Assembly (NCBI GenBank): GCA_046297495.1
Contig: JBKBIP010000022.1
Coordinates: 46,438 to 110,437, forward strand
Length of the DNA stretch: 64,000 nt
Reading direction: 5' to 3'
Origin: JBKBIP01 sp046297495
GTDB taxonomy: Bacteria; Planctomycetota; Planctomycetia; Gemmatales; Gemmataceae
Below are positions 54,870 to 63,746 of this stretch, piece after piece. The first letter of the stretch is position 1. Every line of letters begins with the position of its first letter. The notes beneath the pieces are model-generated. The model had not been told where the DNA came from. It saw only the letters and a list, made by a program, of their open reading frames with translations, and did not search any database. Made by a program: the position numbers and the translations under genes.

Positions 54870-55020
54870 AATCAAAGAAATTGCCTTCCTTTCATTGTTC
54901 CATTCCACCCCACCCCCCCCATTCCCGAAGAGAAAAAGGGGACGCGACTCGAATTGCTGGACAGCGAGCGGATCGTGGCGTCAGCTGACAACCAGCAAAT
55001 TCGAGTCGCGTCCCCTTTTT
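54870..55020 (+). ncRNA. Candidate small RNA
   Basis: This is a hypothetical transcript from the promoter at 54836-54864 to the hairpin and T-run ending at 55020. The 5' part would contain the C-rich motif that also occurs at 1.5 kb. It is supported only by promoter and terminator-like signals. Confidence 0.3.
54933..55020. repeat. REP-like long palindrome, copy 1
   Basis: The left arm AAAAAGGGGACGCGACTCGA (continuing ATTGCTGG) at 54933-54960 pairs almost perfectly with 54992-55020, with a single bulge and a 31-base loop. The same arms occur at 61976-62035. It lies 14 bases beyond the stop of the minus-strand GTPase gene, so it could terminate that transcript too. Confidence 0.85.
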
Positions 55021-55033
55021 GGCCTTTTTGGCT

Positions 55034-56584
55034 TCACTTCGCGCTGGCCCACAACGCTTTGAGCGCCTCGGCGCCGGCGTTGCGGAGTTGGGTGAATATC
55101 TTGCGAATCTTGTCGCGGTTGGCTTCGGCGTGCAGGCAGCGGAGCAGGCTGACGGCGTGGGCGTCGTCGAGCAGCTTCACCAGAGCGGGCAGCAACCATT
55201 CTTGGACGCCATAGACCTTCCCCTCGGCGGCACACACGGGAATGACACCAACCAGATAATCCCCCAGCTGCTGGCGCACGGCGGCGAGGGCTTGCTGGAT
55301 ATGCTGTTCCTTGGGCCGGCGCGGCTGTTGCCAGTTGTAAGGCGGTTCCCACTCCAGTGCTGGCGATAAGAGGTCGATGTGCGTCATCACGGCCAACACC
55401 GGCGGCAAGCGGTATTGCGGTTGGCTGGCGAACCAGTCACGCAGCTGGCGGAGCATGTCGAGATCAGCTTGACGGGCCGGGTTGCAAGCGTGCAGCACGA
55501 GTAACAGCAATTCGGAATCCTTGGCTGCTTGCCGAGTGGCGTGTACCTGATCCGCTTTCGGCCCGGCGTGGGCGTAGCCGACGGTATCCAAAATGTGCAG
55601 CTGCGTGGCCAAGCCGGCTTGTTTCAGCTCATAGCGTGTGATGGTCGCCGTGGCCGGCAAGACATCGGTGATGGCTTTTTGTTCTCCCAAGAGCGCGTTG
55701 ATCAAACTCGATTTGCCCACCTTGACCTGTCCCAACACGGTGATGGTCACTTGCGCCGCAGCCGCCATTTTTTCATCGGGCGGCGTTTCCGGGGCCTCGG
55801 TCGCGGTGGCCGGGGCATGAAGGGAGCGCATCAGCTCGCGGTAGCGCGTGGCTCCCACCCGCAGCCGGCCGCTGTTCAATTCGATCAGGTACGTCCCCAG
55901 CCGGTGGACCAGGTGCATGTAAAACCAGGCCAGTAAATTTTGTTGCAACAGCTCGAACGACTTGCCCATGCCCAAGCGCGAGGCGGCGTAGCGGAGGCCG
56001 GTTTCCCACGGCGCGAACACGGCCGCCACCAGCCAATAGATGTTGCTGGCCCGCTGATACCAGTCCGCCATCTGCCTGGCCCGCCGCCAATCGTGAATGG
56101 TGAGCAAATGGCCGCCGGGCAAGTTCTGATCGACTAGCTCGGCCATGTCATGGGCGGCCAACTCGATGACCGCCAGGATTTCGGGGATGGTCAATGGCCC
56201 AATCGGGTCCTCGGCCTTGGGATGATAAAAATGCGCCAGTTCCCGTCCCATGTCCTGGGCCAAGCTGACATAAAAATGAACATCCCCCAGCTGTTCGGCG
56301 GTGATGTCGGTGACGGCCTTGGCGCGGGCCTCGACCAGCTGCCAGGCGCGCTGGTCCCGCTCGGTCCAGTGCGACGGCGTGGTTTCCGGCGGCGGACGCA
56401 GCAGCAGGCGTTTCCGCTGCCAATACCATGCCAACAAGTAACCGAATGTCACCGCCACCAGCAGCGCGAACCAGGAGTACAACCCCCAACCCAACGTCCA
56501 CAAATAGTACCAGCCCACCCCCGCCAAGACAGCGAAGGGGCCAAGTATCAACACGGCCACGGTCACCACGCGCCAGCGACTCAT
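55034..56584 (-). CDS. Membrane-anchored GTPase (YcjX/Era-like G domain)
   Basis: The protein (516 residues from the ATG at 56584, with GGGAGA upstream) begins with two membrane helices (about 5-50), then a 220-residue helical region and a G domain from about 290. G1 is 'GQVKVGKSSLINALLG', G3 'DTVGYAHAG', and G4 is likely 'MTHIDLL' (xHxD in place of NKxD). Loss of a standard NKxD makes nucleotide preference uncertain. It may sense or remodel membranes; the function is unknown. It is 59 bases downstream of the YyaL-like gene. Confidence 0.8.
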   Translation of the reverse strand: MSRWRVVTVAVLILGPFAVLAGVGWYYLWTLGWGLYSWFALLVAVTFGYLLAWYWQRKRLLLRPPPETTPSHWTERDQRAWQLVEARAKAVTDITAEQLGDVHFYVSLAQDMGRELAHFYHPKAEDPIGPLTIPEILAVIELAAHDMAELVDQNLPGGHLLTIHDWRRARQMADWYQRASNIYWLVAAVFAPWETGLRYAASRLGMGKSFELLQQNLLAWFYMHLVHRLGTYLIELNSGRLRVGATRYRELMRSLHAPATATEAPETPPDEKMAAAAQVTITVLGQVKVGKSSLINALLGEQKAITDVLPATATITRYELKQAGLATQLHILDTVGYAHAGPKADQVHATRQAAKDSELLLLVLHACNPARQADLDMLRQLRDWFASQPQYRLPPVLAVMTHIDLLSPALEWEPPYNWQQPRRPKEQHIQQALAAVRQQLGDYLVGVIPVCAAEGKVYGVQEWLLPALVKLLDDAHAVSLLRCLHAEANRDKIRKIFTQLRNAGAEALKALWASAK

Positions 56585-56643
56585 GCGGTTCTCTCCCATT
56601 GGGATGGCGATGCTGTGGGAACGGCACTCGACCAGCACGCGGC

Positions 56644-58734
56644 TTAGATGGACGTTTCCACCTCGCGCCGCGCCAACGCCGCGCGGAGCGCCGCCACGCC
56701 GACCACGGGTTCTTGACAAGTGAAGTTTTGACAGATATACGTCGTCACCGGGCCGGCGGACGTTTTGCCGGCCAGGAGGGGCAATAGCTCGTCCGCGTCG
56801 GCGTGGTCGCCGGATTTCAGGGCCAGGACTTTGTGCGGCTGAAAACCGGCGCGAATCAGTCGCAAGGCTTCGCGCGTCTCCTCGGCGTCGGCGTCTCCCA
56901 CGACGGCGAACTCGCGCACCGGTCCCAGGTGAAAATCGAGAGCCATTAACATCTGCCCCGCCGCCAAGGGGGAAGACGCCATCAGCCCCGCGCAGCCGCG
57001 CAGGGTTGCTTCTGCTTTTTCCAGCAAATCCAAGCGGCCCGTCAGCTTCGCCAGCCGCAACAAACCCATCACTGCCATGCCGTTGCTAGAAGGGATGGAG
57101 CTATCGTGCATGTCCTTGACGCGCAAGATGAGCTGCTCGTGCTCGCGGGGGGTGTAGAAAAATCCCCCTTCGTCCGCGTCCCAGAATTGATCAACCATGA
57201 TTTCGGCCAAGTCGAGGGCCGCCTGCAACCAGCGCGGGACGAAGGTGGCCTCATAGAGAGACACTAGACTATCAATAAAATAGGCGTAATCCTCCAGGTA
57301 GGCATTCAGCTTGGCCGCGCCGCCAGCGCCGCACACGCGCAACAGGCGCCCATCCGCCGTTCGCATTCGTTCCAGCACGAAGGCGGCGGCGCGGCTGGCG
57401 GCTTCGGTGTAGCGCGGCTGCTCCAGCACCGGACCCGCCTGGGCGAGGGCGGCGATCAGCAGGGCGTTCCAGGATGTTAATATCTTGTCATCCAATCCCG
57501 GCCAGACGCGCCGGCCGCGGACTTCCAGCAAACGCCGCCGCGCCTCGGCCAACCGCTGGCGCAGCTCGGCGACATCGAGGTGGAGCAAGCGAGCGTGCTG
57601 TTCATCGGTCTTGGAGCGATTGAGGATGTTGTGCCCTTCCCAGTTCCCTTCCGCCGTCACGTCATAGACATCACAAAATAACGAGGCCAACTCCTTGCCA
57701 AGAACATCATGGATCTCGGTTTCGGACCAGACGTAGAACTTCCCTTCCACGCCCTCGCTATCGGCGTCCTGGGTGCTGTAAAACGCTCCATCGGGGCTGG
57801 TCATCTCGCGCAAGACGTAAGCCAACGTCTCCTCGACGACCTGGCGATAGAACGGTTCCTCCGTGACTTGGTAGGCTTCCAGGTACGCGATGCTGAGCAG
57901 GGCATTGTCATACAACATTTTCTCGAAGTGCGGCACCAGCCAGCGCGAGTCGGTGCTGTAGCGGTGAAAGCCGCCTCCCAGGTGATCGTAGATGCCCCCC
58001 TGCGCCATACGGTCCAGCGTGTGCCGGGTCATGGCCAGCGCCGCCTCGTCGCCAAAGCGTTTCCCGACGCGAAGCAACAGGCGCAGCTCGATGGGATGCG
58101 GGAACTTGGGAGCCGTGCCGAAGCCGCCATGCACGGAATCGTAGGCACGCCGCAACATCGTCACGGTTTGCCGCAGCAAGCGCGGCTCCAGATCGTTGGG
58201 TTGGGGCTGAAAGTGGCTAACATCGCACAAATGGGCGGTGAGCTTCTGGGAATGGTCGAGCAGCTCGGCGCGGCGTTCCCGCCAAGCCTCGGCCAAGAAG
58301 GTGATCAGCCGCAGGAAGCCAGGCCGGCCGTAGCGGTCGTCGGGTGGGAAATACGTGCCGCCGTAGAACGGTTTCAGATCGGGGGTCAGAAACACGGACA
58401 TCGGCCAGCCCCCTTGTCCGGTCAACAGCTGCACCGCCGTCATGTAAATGTGATCCAGGTCGGGCCGTTCCTCACGGTCCACTTTGATGTTGATGAAATG
58501 CGCATTGAGAACGCGGGCGATGTCGGGATGCTCGAAGCTCTCATGCTCCATGACATGGCACCAGTGACAGGCGGCGTAACCGATGCTCAAAAAAATGGGC
58601 CGATCCAGCCGCCGAGCCTGTTGCAAAGCCTCAGAACCCCACGGAAACCAATCGACGGGATTGTGGGCGTGCTGCCGGAGATAGGGACTGCTTTCATGGA
58701 TGAGTCGGTTGGCGGGTGGGGATGTTCGGGACAT
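56644..58734 (-). CDS. Thioredoxin-domain protein of the YyaL/DUF255 family
   Basis: The protein of 696 residues has an N-terminal thioredoxin-like domain with 'NPVDWFPWGSEALQQA' and the CxxC 'YAACHWCHVMEHESFEHP' (Cys56 and Cys59), followed by a six-hairpin alpha/alpha barrel resembling N-acylglucosamine epimerases ('GGIYDHLGGGFHRYSTD', 'MLYDNALLSIAYLEAY', 'LTSWNALLIAALAQA'). The family is widespread and poorly characterised; a redox-linked role is assumed. The start at 58734 has AGGGAG seven bases upstream. Confidence 0.92.
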   Translation of the reverse strand: MSRTSPPANRLIHESSPYLRQHAHNPVDWFPWGSEALQQARRLDRPIFLSIGYAACHWCHVMEHESFEHPDIARVLNAHFINIKVDREERPDLDHIYMTAVQLLTGQGGWPMSVFLTPDLKPFYGGTYFPPDDRYGRPGFLRLITFLAEAWRERRAELLDHSQKLTAHLCDVSHFQPQPNDLEPRLLRQTVTMLRRAYDSVHGGFGTAPKFPHPIELRLLLRVGKRFGDEAALAMTRHTLDRMAQGGIYDHLGGGFHRYSTDSRWLVPHFEKMLYDNALLSIAYLEAYQVTEEPFYRQVVEETLAYVLREMTSPDGAFYSTQDADSEGVEGKFYVWSETEIHDVLGKELASLFCDVYDVTAEGNWEGHNILNRSKTDEQHARLLHLDVAELRQRLAEARRRLLEVRGRRVWPGLDDKILTSWNALLIAALAQAGPVLEQPRYTEAASRAAAFVLERMRTADGRLLRVCGAGGAAKLNAYLEDYAYFIDSLVSLYEATFVPRWLQAALDLAEIMVDQFWDADEGGFFYTPREHEQLILRVKDMHDSSIPSSNGMAVMGLLRLAKLTGRLDLLEKAEATLRGCAGLMASSPLAAGQMLMALDFHLGPVREFAVVGDADAEETREALRLIRAGFQPHKVLALKSGDHADADELLPLLAGKTSAGPVTTYICQNFTCQEPVVGVAALRAALARREVETSI

Positions 58735-58969
58735 ACTCGGCTCCCTGTGGAAAAAAAGAGGGGAAGGCGTGGTAGGCACGACACCTTGTCACCCAAACGG
58801 CGCGCATCGAACGTGCCGCCTGGCTCTACTGGTAGTTTAGCGATGGCGAAGGGAAATGGTTAGCAACCACTGACCATGGGATCTCCCGATTCTGTTTCGC
58901 GCGTCCGATCGTCCCGCCCCCACACGATGACCGAATCATCTCCATGGGGAATTTTTTCTCAGTAACTCC

Positions 58970-61822
58970 TTACTCCGTCTCCGTCAGGGCCAACAAGCGC
59001 AGGCCGATGGGGAGCGATTCGCCGAACATCTGGCTGCGTTCGTCGTTTTCCAGCTCGGTGACTTGCTCGACGGTTTGAATCCAGTGTGGGGAAGCCTGGC
59101 GGGCGTGGAGCACGGTCAAAACGCTGTCGCGGTGGCTGTCGTCGATGTCCAAGGCGCGCTGGCCACTGCGGCGGGCGAGCTGCGTCAGGCAGAACAGCCA
59201 GGCGCTGCGCTCGCTGGCATTGCCGGGTTCAAAGGACAGGATCGCATCCAACCAGCCTTGCACCACGTCGGGATGCACGACGGCGTTGAGCGGGCCATAG
59301 AACAACACCCGCGCTCCCAGGCGCGTCAAGGCCCAGAAGCCATAGGTCGGCACCGGCGAGCGGCGCAACGATTTGAGCAGCGTTTGCCCCAAGGCTTCCT
59401 TGTGGCGGATGTCGAGACGTTCCAGGCTGGCGGCGGCGCGCCACATCTCCGCCAATTCGTTGGCACCCGGCTTGACGCTGCCTTTTCCCTTGCCCGGCAG
59501 CAGGAGCGGGCGCAAGCGATCATACAGCGCTTGCTGCAACGTGGCCGTCAGTCCCCCCGCCACCCGCCGCCACATGATCCAGTAATCCGCTCCCCCTTCG
59601 ACCTGCTTGGGCAGCGGCACCCCCGCGACGTTGCGCGGCGGCGCGGTCATCATCTTCCATAATTGTTCGACTCGGTACTTGTCGAGGGCATCGCCGAAAC
59701 CAGGCCGCAGGCAATAACCGACCAAATGATGCCAACGGCTCAAATGCGCCGGCGACCGGCGGCGCTGGTCGGCCACTTCGGCCAGGAACTCCCACAACCG
59801 GCGACATAGGCCCGTCGGCCAATCAGGGCGGGGCGCTTCCAGGGCAGCTTCCAGGGCCTTGGTCAAATCCTGTGGCGTCAGCGTATCATCACCGCCATAC
59901 ACGCCGCGAATCAAGCGGGCCGCTTCTTGCACCTGGGCTTCGGGCCAAACGTCGGTGACGGCTTCTGTTGTCTTGTCAGTGTCTTCATCGGCAACGATGT
60001 CGCGGACGTTGAACTCCAGCCGCCAGCGGTTGCCGCCGTCGCGGGCCACGCACCATAGCTCCAGCGTGCCAATCTCGGTGTTGCGCGCCGCCAAGGTGAC
60101 GGGCACGCGCTTGGTGCCGCTGCGTTTGCCGCCGCGCAAGATGGTGTGCAAGGGGGGAAGCTTGAGCAATTGTTCGGGGGCCACGCGCAGCACATCGCCA
60201 GCGTGATCATGAAAGCGCACTGTGGAAGTGGCCAGCGGAAACAGCACCGGCTGTCCCAGGGCCAATTCCAGCTCTGGCTTGTCGAGCACGATCTCGCTCC
60301 CCTCCTCCATGCCGTGCGGCACGACGCAAACGACAGTGGCTTGGGCTTTCTCTGCCACTGCCTGGTCATCCGCTGCCACGGTGATGTAGTAGGAGCGGGC
60401 CAGGCCGCCGCCGATGCGCCGCCCGCCGGTGTGCCGCAGCCAGGCGTAAAAGGCGGCCCCCAGAGCGACGGCTTGTTCCAGCGAGGGATTGGTCAGCACC
60501 TTGGGTTGCCACGTTTGCTCGGGGCGGTCATACCAATGATGCAGCACCGCCAGCATCCGCTCGCGCAGCGTTTGCGGCTGAAAGACGCCGCCGTTGAAGA
60601 GAATCGCATCGGGGGCCGGGATGGCGCCATGCCCCCCCCCTGGCCGATGGCGTTTCAAGAAGGCGGCCAGGTGCCGGCTGATGCCCGGATCACTGACATA
60701 AGGAAGACCCATTTCGTGCAAGCCGGAGCGCGGGCCGCGCTGGATGTCGGCATCGGCGGCGACGATGGGAAAGAACCCGTCGCAAATGACCTGGCGCACG
60801 TCGTCGGGGGTCAAGTGCGTGTGCTGAGCGCCACCGATGACTTGCCGGCCGCGCCCCATGACGGTGACGGTGTGCGTGGCCGGCGGATTGGGGGCAAGCA
60901 GCGTTTCCTTGGCCAGCCGACATGCTTGGGTCAACATACCATACTGGACGGCGTCGAGCCGACCTGCGCCGGGCAATTTCGACTCGACGAACTTGGCCAG
61001 GGCCAGGTCCATGTTGTCGCCGCCCAACAGCAGATGATCGCCGACCGCCACGCGCACGAAGCCGAGCGCCCCTTCTTGCTCGACGGCTTCGATCAAACTG
61101 AAGTCGGTGGTGCCGCCGCCCACGTCAATCACGAGGCAGCGATCCCCCGGTTCCAGTTGCTCCGCGGCTTCCGTGCTACCGGGACCGGCATGGGCCAGCC
61201 AGCAGTAAAAGGCGGCTTGCGGTTCTTCCAACAGCGTCACGTTTTCCAATCCCGCTTGCCGGGCGGCTTCCACGGTCAGATTGCGGGCCATGTCATCGAA
61301 CGACGCTGGCACCGTGAGCACCACGGCCTGTCGCTCTAGGTGGTCCTCCGGCGCGGGGTGAACGTGATTCCAGCTCTCGACCATGTGCCGCAGGAAACGG
61401 GCTGAGGCGTCCACCGGCGCGATGCGCGGCACGTCCGGCGGGGCGCTCCACGGCAACAGCGGCGCCGACCGATCCACGCCCGCATGACACAACCATGACT
61501 TGGCCGAGGTCGCCAGCCGTCCCGGAATGCGGGAGCCGTAATTGCGGGCGAATTCCCCTACCACGAAAGTCCGCTCCTTGTCCCACGGCAAGGCGGTCGC
61601 CCCCTGCGGCAAATCGTGCGGCCCCGGCAGATAGAGAAACGACGGCAACAACGGCCGCGCTGCGACTTCCGCTGGCGCCACCAACTGCGGAATGGCGAAC
61701 GACTCAATGACGGGCCGGTCGCCGCGTGCTGGCTTATGATTGTCGATAAACGCGATGGCGCTATTGGTCGTGCCCAAGTCGATGCCGACCAAATAGCGCG
61801 TGGCGGCGGTGTTGGCGGCCAT
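58970..61822 (-). CDS. Hsp70 family protein with C-terminal DUF3731 region
   Basis: The 950-residue protein has an actin-like Hsp70 nucleotide-binding domain: phosphate-1 'LVGIDLGTTNSAIAFID', 'AVVLTVPASFDDMARN' and phosphate-2 'CLVIDVGGGTTDFSLIE'. Further on are 'LFNGGVFQPQTLRERM' and a long helical C-terminal half. It lacks the usual substrate-binding beta-sandwich and lid of DnaK; the last 350 residues match the DUF3731-type architecture. This family often pairs with a second short Hsp70-like protein, not found here. Its clients are unknown. Confidence 0.88.
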   Translation of the reverse strand: MAANTAATRYLVGIDLGTTNSAIAFIDNHKPARGDRPVIESFAIPQLVAPAEVAARPLLPSFLYLPGPHDLPQGATALPWDKERTFVVGEFARNYGSRIPGRLATSAKSWLCHAGVDRSAPLLPWSAPPDVPRIAPVDASARFLRHMVESWNHVHPAPEDHLERQAVVLTVPASFDDMARNLTVEAARQAGLENVTLLEEPQAAFYCWLAHAGPGSTEAAEQLEPGDRCLVIDVGGGTTDFSLIEAVEQEGALGFVRVAVGDHLLLGGDNMDLALAKFVESKLPGAGRLDAVQYGMLTQACRLAKETLLAPNPPATHTVTVMGRGRQVIGGAQHTHLTPDDVRQVICDGFFPIVAADADIQRGPRSGLHEMGLPYVSDPGISRHLAAFLKRHRPGGGHGAIPAPDAILFNGGVFQPQTLRERMLAVLHHWYDRPEQTWQPKVLTNPSLEQAVALGAAFYAWLRHTGGRRIGGGLARSYYITVAADDQAVAEKAQATVVCVVPHGMEEGSEIVLDKPELELALGQPVLFPLATSTVRFHDHAGDVLRVAPEQLLKLPPLHTILRGGKRSGTKRVPVTLAARNTEIGTLELWCVARDGGNRWRLEFNVRDIVADEDTDKTTEAVTDVWPEAQVQEAARLIRGVYGGDDTLTPQDLTKALEAALEAPRPDWPTGLCRRLWEFLAEVADQRRRSPAHLSRWHHLVGYCLRPGFGDALDKYRVEQLWKMMTAPPRNVAGVPLPKQVEGGADYWIMWRRVAGGLTATLQQALYDRLRPLLLPGKGKGSVKPGANELAEMWRAAASLERLDIRHKEALGQTLLKSLRRSPVPTYGFWALTRLGARVLFYGPLNAVVHPDVVQGWLDAILSFEPGNASERSAWLFCLTQLARRSGQRALDIDDSHRDSVLTVLHARQASPHWIQTVEQVTELENDERSQMFGESLPIGLRLLALTETE

Positions 61823-61975
61823 GAATTTCGTTCCTTCCGATGCCCCCGATCACGCAGGGCCGACCACGGAGGGGTTAACGGACAACGCCCCCTCAGTGAT
61901 TGGCCCTTTTTCCCAATGCCACATTATATGACTGCGGCAACCACGGGTGGGTGTGCATCTTTTACTTGTGGGGCC

Positions 61976-62035
61976 AAAAAGGGGACGCGACTCGATTTCG
62001 CTGGTTATCAGCAAATACGAGTCGCGTCCCCTTTT
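61976..62035. repeat. REP-like long palindrome, copy 2
   Basis: Arms 61976-62004 and 62009-62035 match copy 1 except for small changes near the loop, which is only about 4 bases here. Both copies end in TTTTT on the plus strand and lie just beyond the stop of a minus-strand gene. Confidence 0.85.
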
Positions 62036-62061
62036 TCTTGTCCTTTTTCTTGTCGAGCGGC

Positions 62062-63687
62062 TTACCTTTCCATCTTCGCATACCGCCCCACCACCGCTTT
62101 CGCCGTTCGCAAGCCATCGACGGCGGCGCTGACGATGCCGCCGGCGTAGCCGGCACCTTCGCCGACGGGATAGAGGCCGGTCAGGCCGGGGGTTTCGCGG
62201 CTGGGATCGTCGCGGAGGAGGCGGACGGGGGCGCTGCCGCGGGCTTCGGGGCCGACCAGCGTGGCTTCCGGCAAGAAGCGGCCTCGCCAGCGCCGATCCA
62301 TGATTGGCAGGCCGTGCTTGAGAGCATCGAGGATGAGAGGCGGGACTAGCTCGGCGATGCGGGCCAGCACCAGGCCGCGCGGGTAGCTGCTGGGGGGCAG
62401 GTCGAGCGTGGGGCGGTCGGCCAGGAAGTCGGGGGCACGCTGGATCGGGCAGCGGTAGTCCCCCCGGCCCAGCTCGTAAGCCCGACGTTCGTAAAGTTGT
62501 TGCAGACGGACGCCGGCCAGAGGATCATCAGCCCCGAAGGCTTCCGTCGGGATGGTGACGACCAGGCCGCTATTGGCGAAGGGGGAGTCACGTTTGGACA
62601 GACTCATGCCGTTGGTGCAGAAGTAGCCCGGTTCCGAGACGCTAGGCATGATGAAACCGCCGGCGCACATACAAAAGGTGAACAGATCATGCCGGCCGTG
62701 CGCCACCAAGGAATAATCGGCGGAACCGAGCTGTTGTTCTAGCGGCGTCGGGCCGTATTGCACGCGATTGACCAGCTCTTGCGGCTGCTCGATGCGCACC
62801 CCCATCTGAAACGGTTTGGGGACCATCGGCACGCCGCGGCGCAGCAGCATGGCATACGTATCGCGGGCGCTGTGGCCAATGGCGAGGATGGCCACTTGAC
62901 AGGGAATGTAGCCCGACGACGTATAAATGCCACACAGCCGGCCATCGGTGATGTCCAAGTCTTCCAGTCGGCAGGAAAAACGTATCTCGCCCCCCAGTTG
63001 TTCGATGCGCTGGCGAATGGCTTTGACCACGGCTGGCAGGCGGTTGCTGCCCAAATGCGGGCGGTATTCATAGACCAGCGACGGCTTCCCCTTGCACTCG
63101 GCGAACAGTTGCAGGACACGCCGCACGTCCGGGCCGGTGCCGCGCGAAGTCAATTTGCCGTCGCTAAAAGTGCCCGCTCCCCCTTCGCCAAAGAGGTAGT
63201 TGCTTTCGGGATCGAACGGCCCGCCGCGATCAAAGGCGCGCACGTCGCGGATGCGGTCGCTGACCGGCCGGCCCCGTTCCAGCACCAAAGGCCGATACCC
63301 CTGCTCGGCCAGGAAATAGGCCGCCACCAGCCCCGCCGGTCCCGAACCAATGACAACGGGCCGATGCGCCAATGGCTCCACGCCGGGGGGCGGCATGAGG
63401 AACGGTTCCTCGTGGTACGGCTCCAGAACGACAGGGCTTTGCCGCTTGGCCCGCAGCCGCTCGAGGTGGCGCACGGCATCCGTCGGCAGCGTGACGGCCA
63501 CCGTATAGACAAATTGCAAGGCATATTTGTCGCGGGCATCCAGACTTTTGCGCAGAATCCGCCACGGCCCCAAATCCGCCACCGGCAGTTGCAACAGCCG
63601 CGCGATGTGCTGGGGCAGGTTGGTTTCGGGTTCCTCCACGCGCAGCCGAATGTTGGCGATGCGATGTTCGACACCAGGGAGTAGCAT
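62062..63687 (-). CDS. FAD-dependent dehydrogenase (COG2509 family)
   Basis: The 541-residue protein has an N-terminal domain of about 100 residues ('ARLLQLPVADLGPWRILRKS'), then the FAD site 'PVVIGSGPAGLVAAYFLAEQ' and 'GEGGAGTFSDGKLTSRGTGP'. Later come 'FCMCAGGFIMPSVSEPGYFC' and 'GLYPVGEGAGYAGGIVSAAVDG' at the C-terminus. It is of the large uncharacterised flavoprotein group COG2509. The substrate is unknown. It stands alone on the minus strand with a REP-like hairpin just past its stop. Confidence 0.88.
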   Translation of the reverse strand: MLLPGVEHRIANIRLRVEEPETNLPQHIARLLQLPVADLGPWRILRKSLDARDKYALQFVYTVAVTLPTDAVRHLERLRAKRQSPVVLEPYHEEPFLMPPPGVEPLAHRPVVIGSGPAGLVAAYFLAEQGYRPLVLERGRPVSDRIRDVRAFDRGGPFDPESNYLFGEGGAGTFSDGKLTSRGTGPDVRRVLQLFAECKGKPSLVYEYRPHLGSNRLPAVVKAIRQRIEQLGGEIRFSCRLEDLDITDGRLCGIYTSSGYIPCQVAILAIGHSARDTYAMLLRRGVPMVPKPFQMGVRIEQPQELVNRVQYGPTPLEQQLGSADYSLVAHGRHDLFTFCMCAGGFIMPSVSEPGYFCTNGMSLSKRDSPFANSGLVVTIPTEAFGADDPLAGVRLQQLYERRAYELGRGDYRCPIQRAPDFLADRPTLDLPPSSYPRGLVLARIAELVPPLILDALKHGLPIMDRRWRGRFLPEATLVGPEARGSAPVRLLRDDPSRETPGLTGLYPVGEGAGYAGGIVSAAVDGLRTAKAVVGRYAKMER

Positions 63688-63746
63688 GATAAGTTATTGT
63701 AGGCGGGGGGGGGGGGACGTTGTTGATTCGGCGGTTCAGATCAGGA

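Larger units (their letters stand above)
54543..55033. other. Intergenic region with orphan promoter and repeats
   Basis: No gene is supported here. The plus strand has a near-consensus promoter at 54836-54864, followed by a third copy of the TTTCATTGTTCCATT/poly-C element (54889-54920) and a long palindromic hairpin (54933-55020). The short plus-strand frame at 54856-55062 is low complexity (proline-rich from the C tract) and not credible as protein. Confidence 0.6.

Noticed and set aside
54856..55062. Small plus-strand protein after the orphan promoter
   Set aside because: Its sequence derives from the C-tract and the palindrome (Pro-rich, then repeat), and no ribosome-binding site is present.
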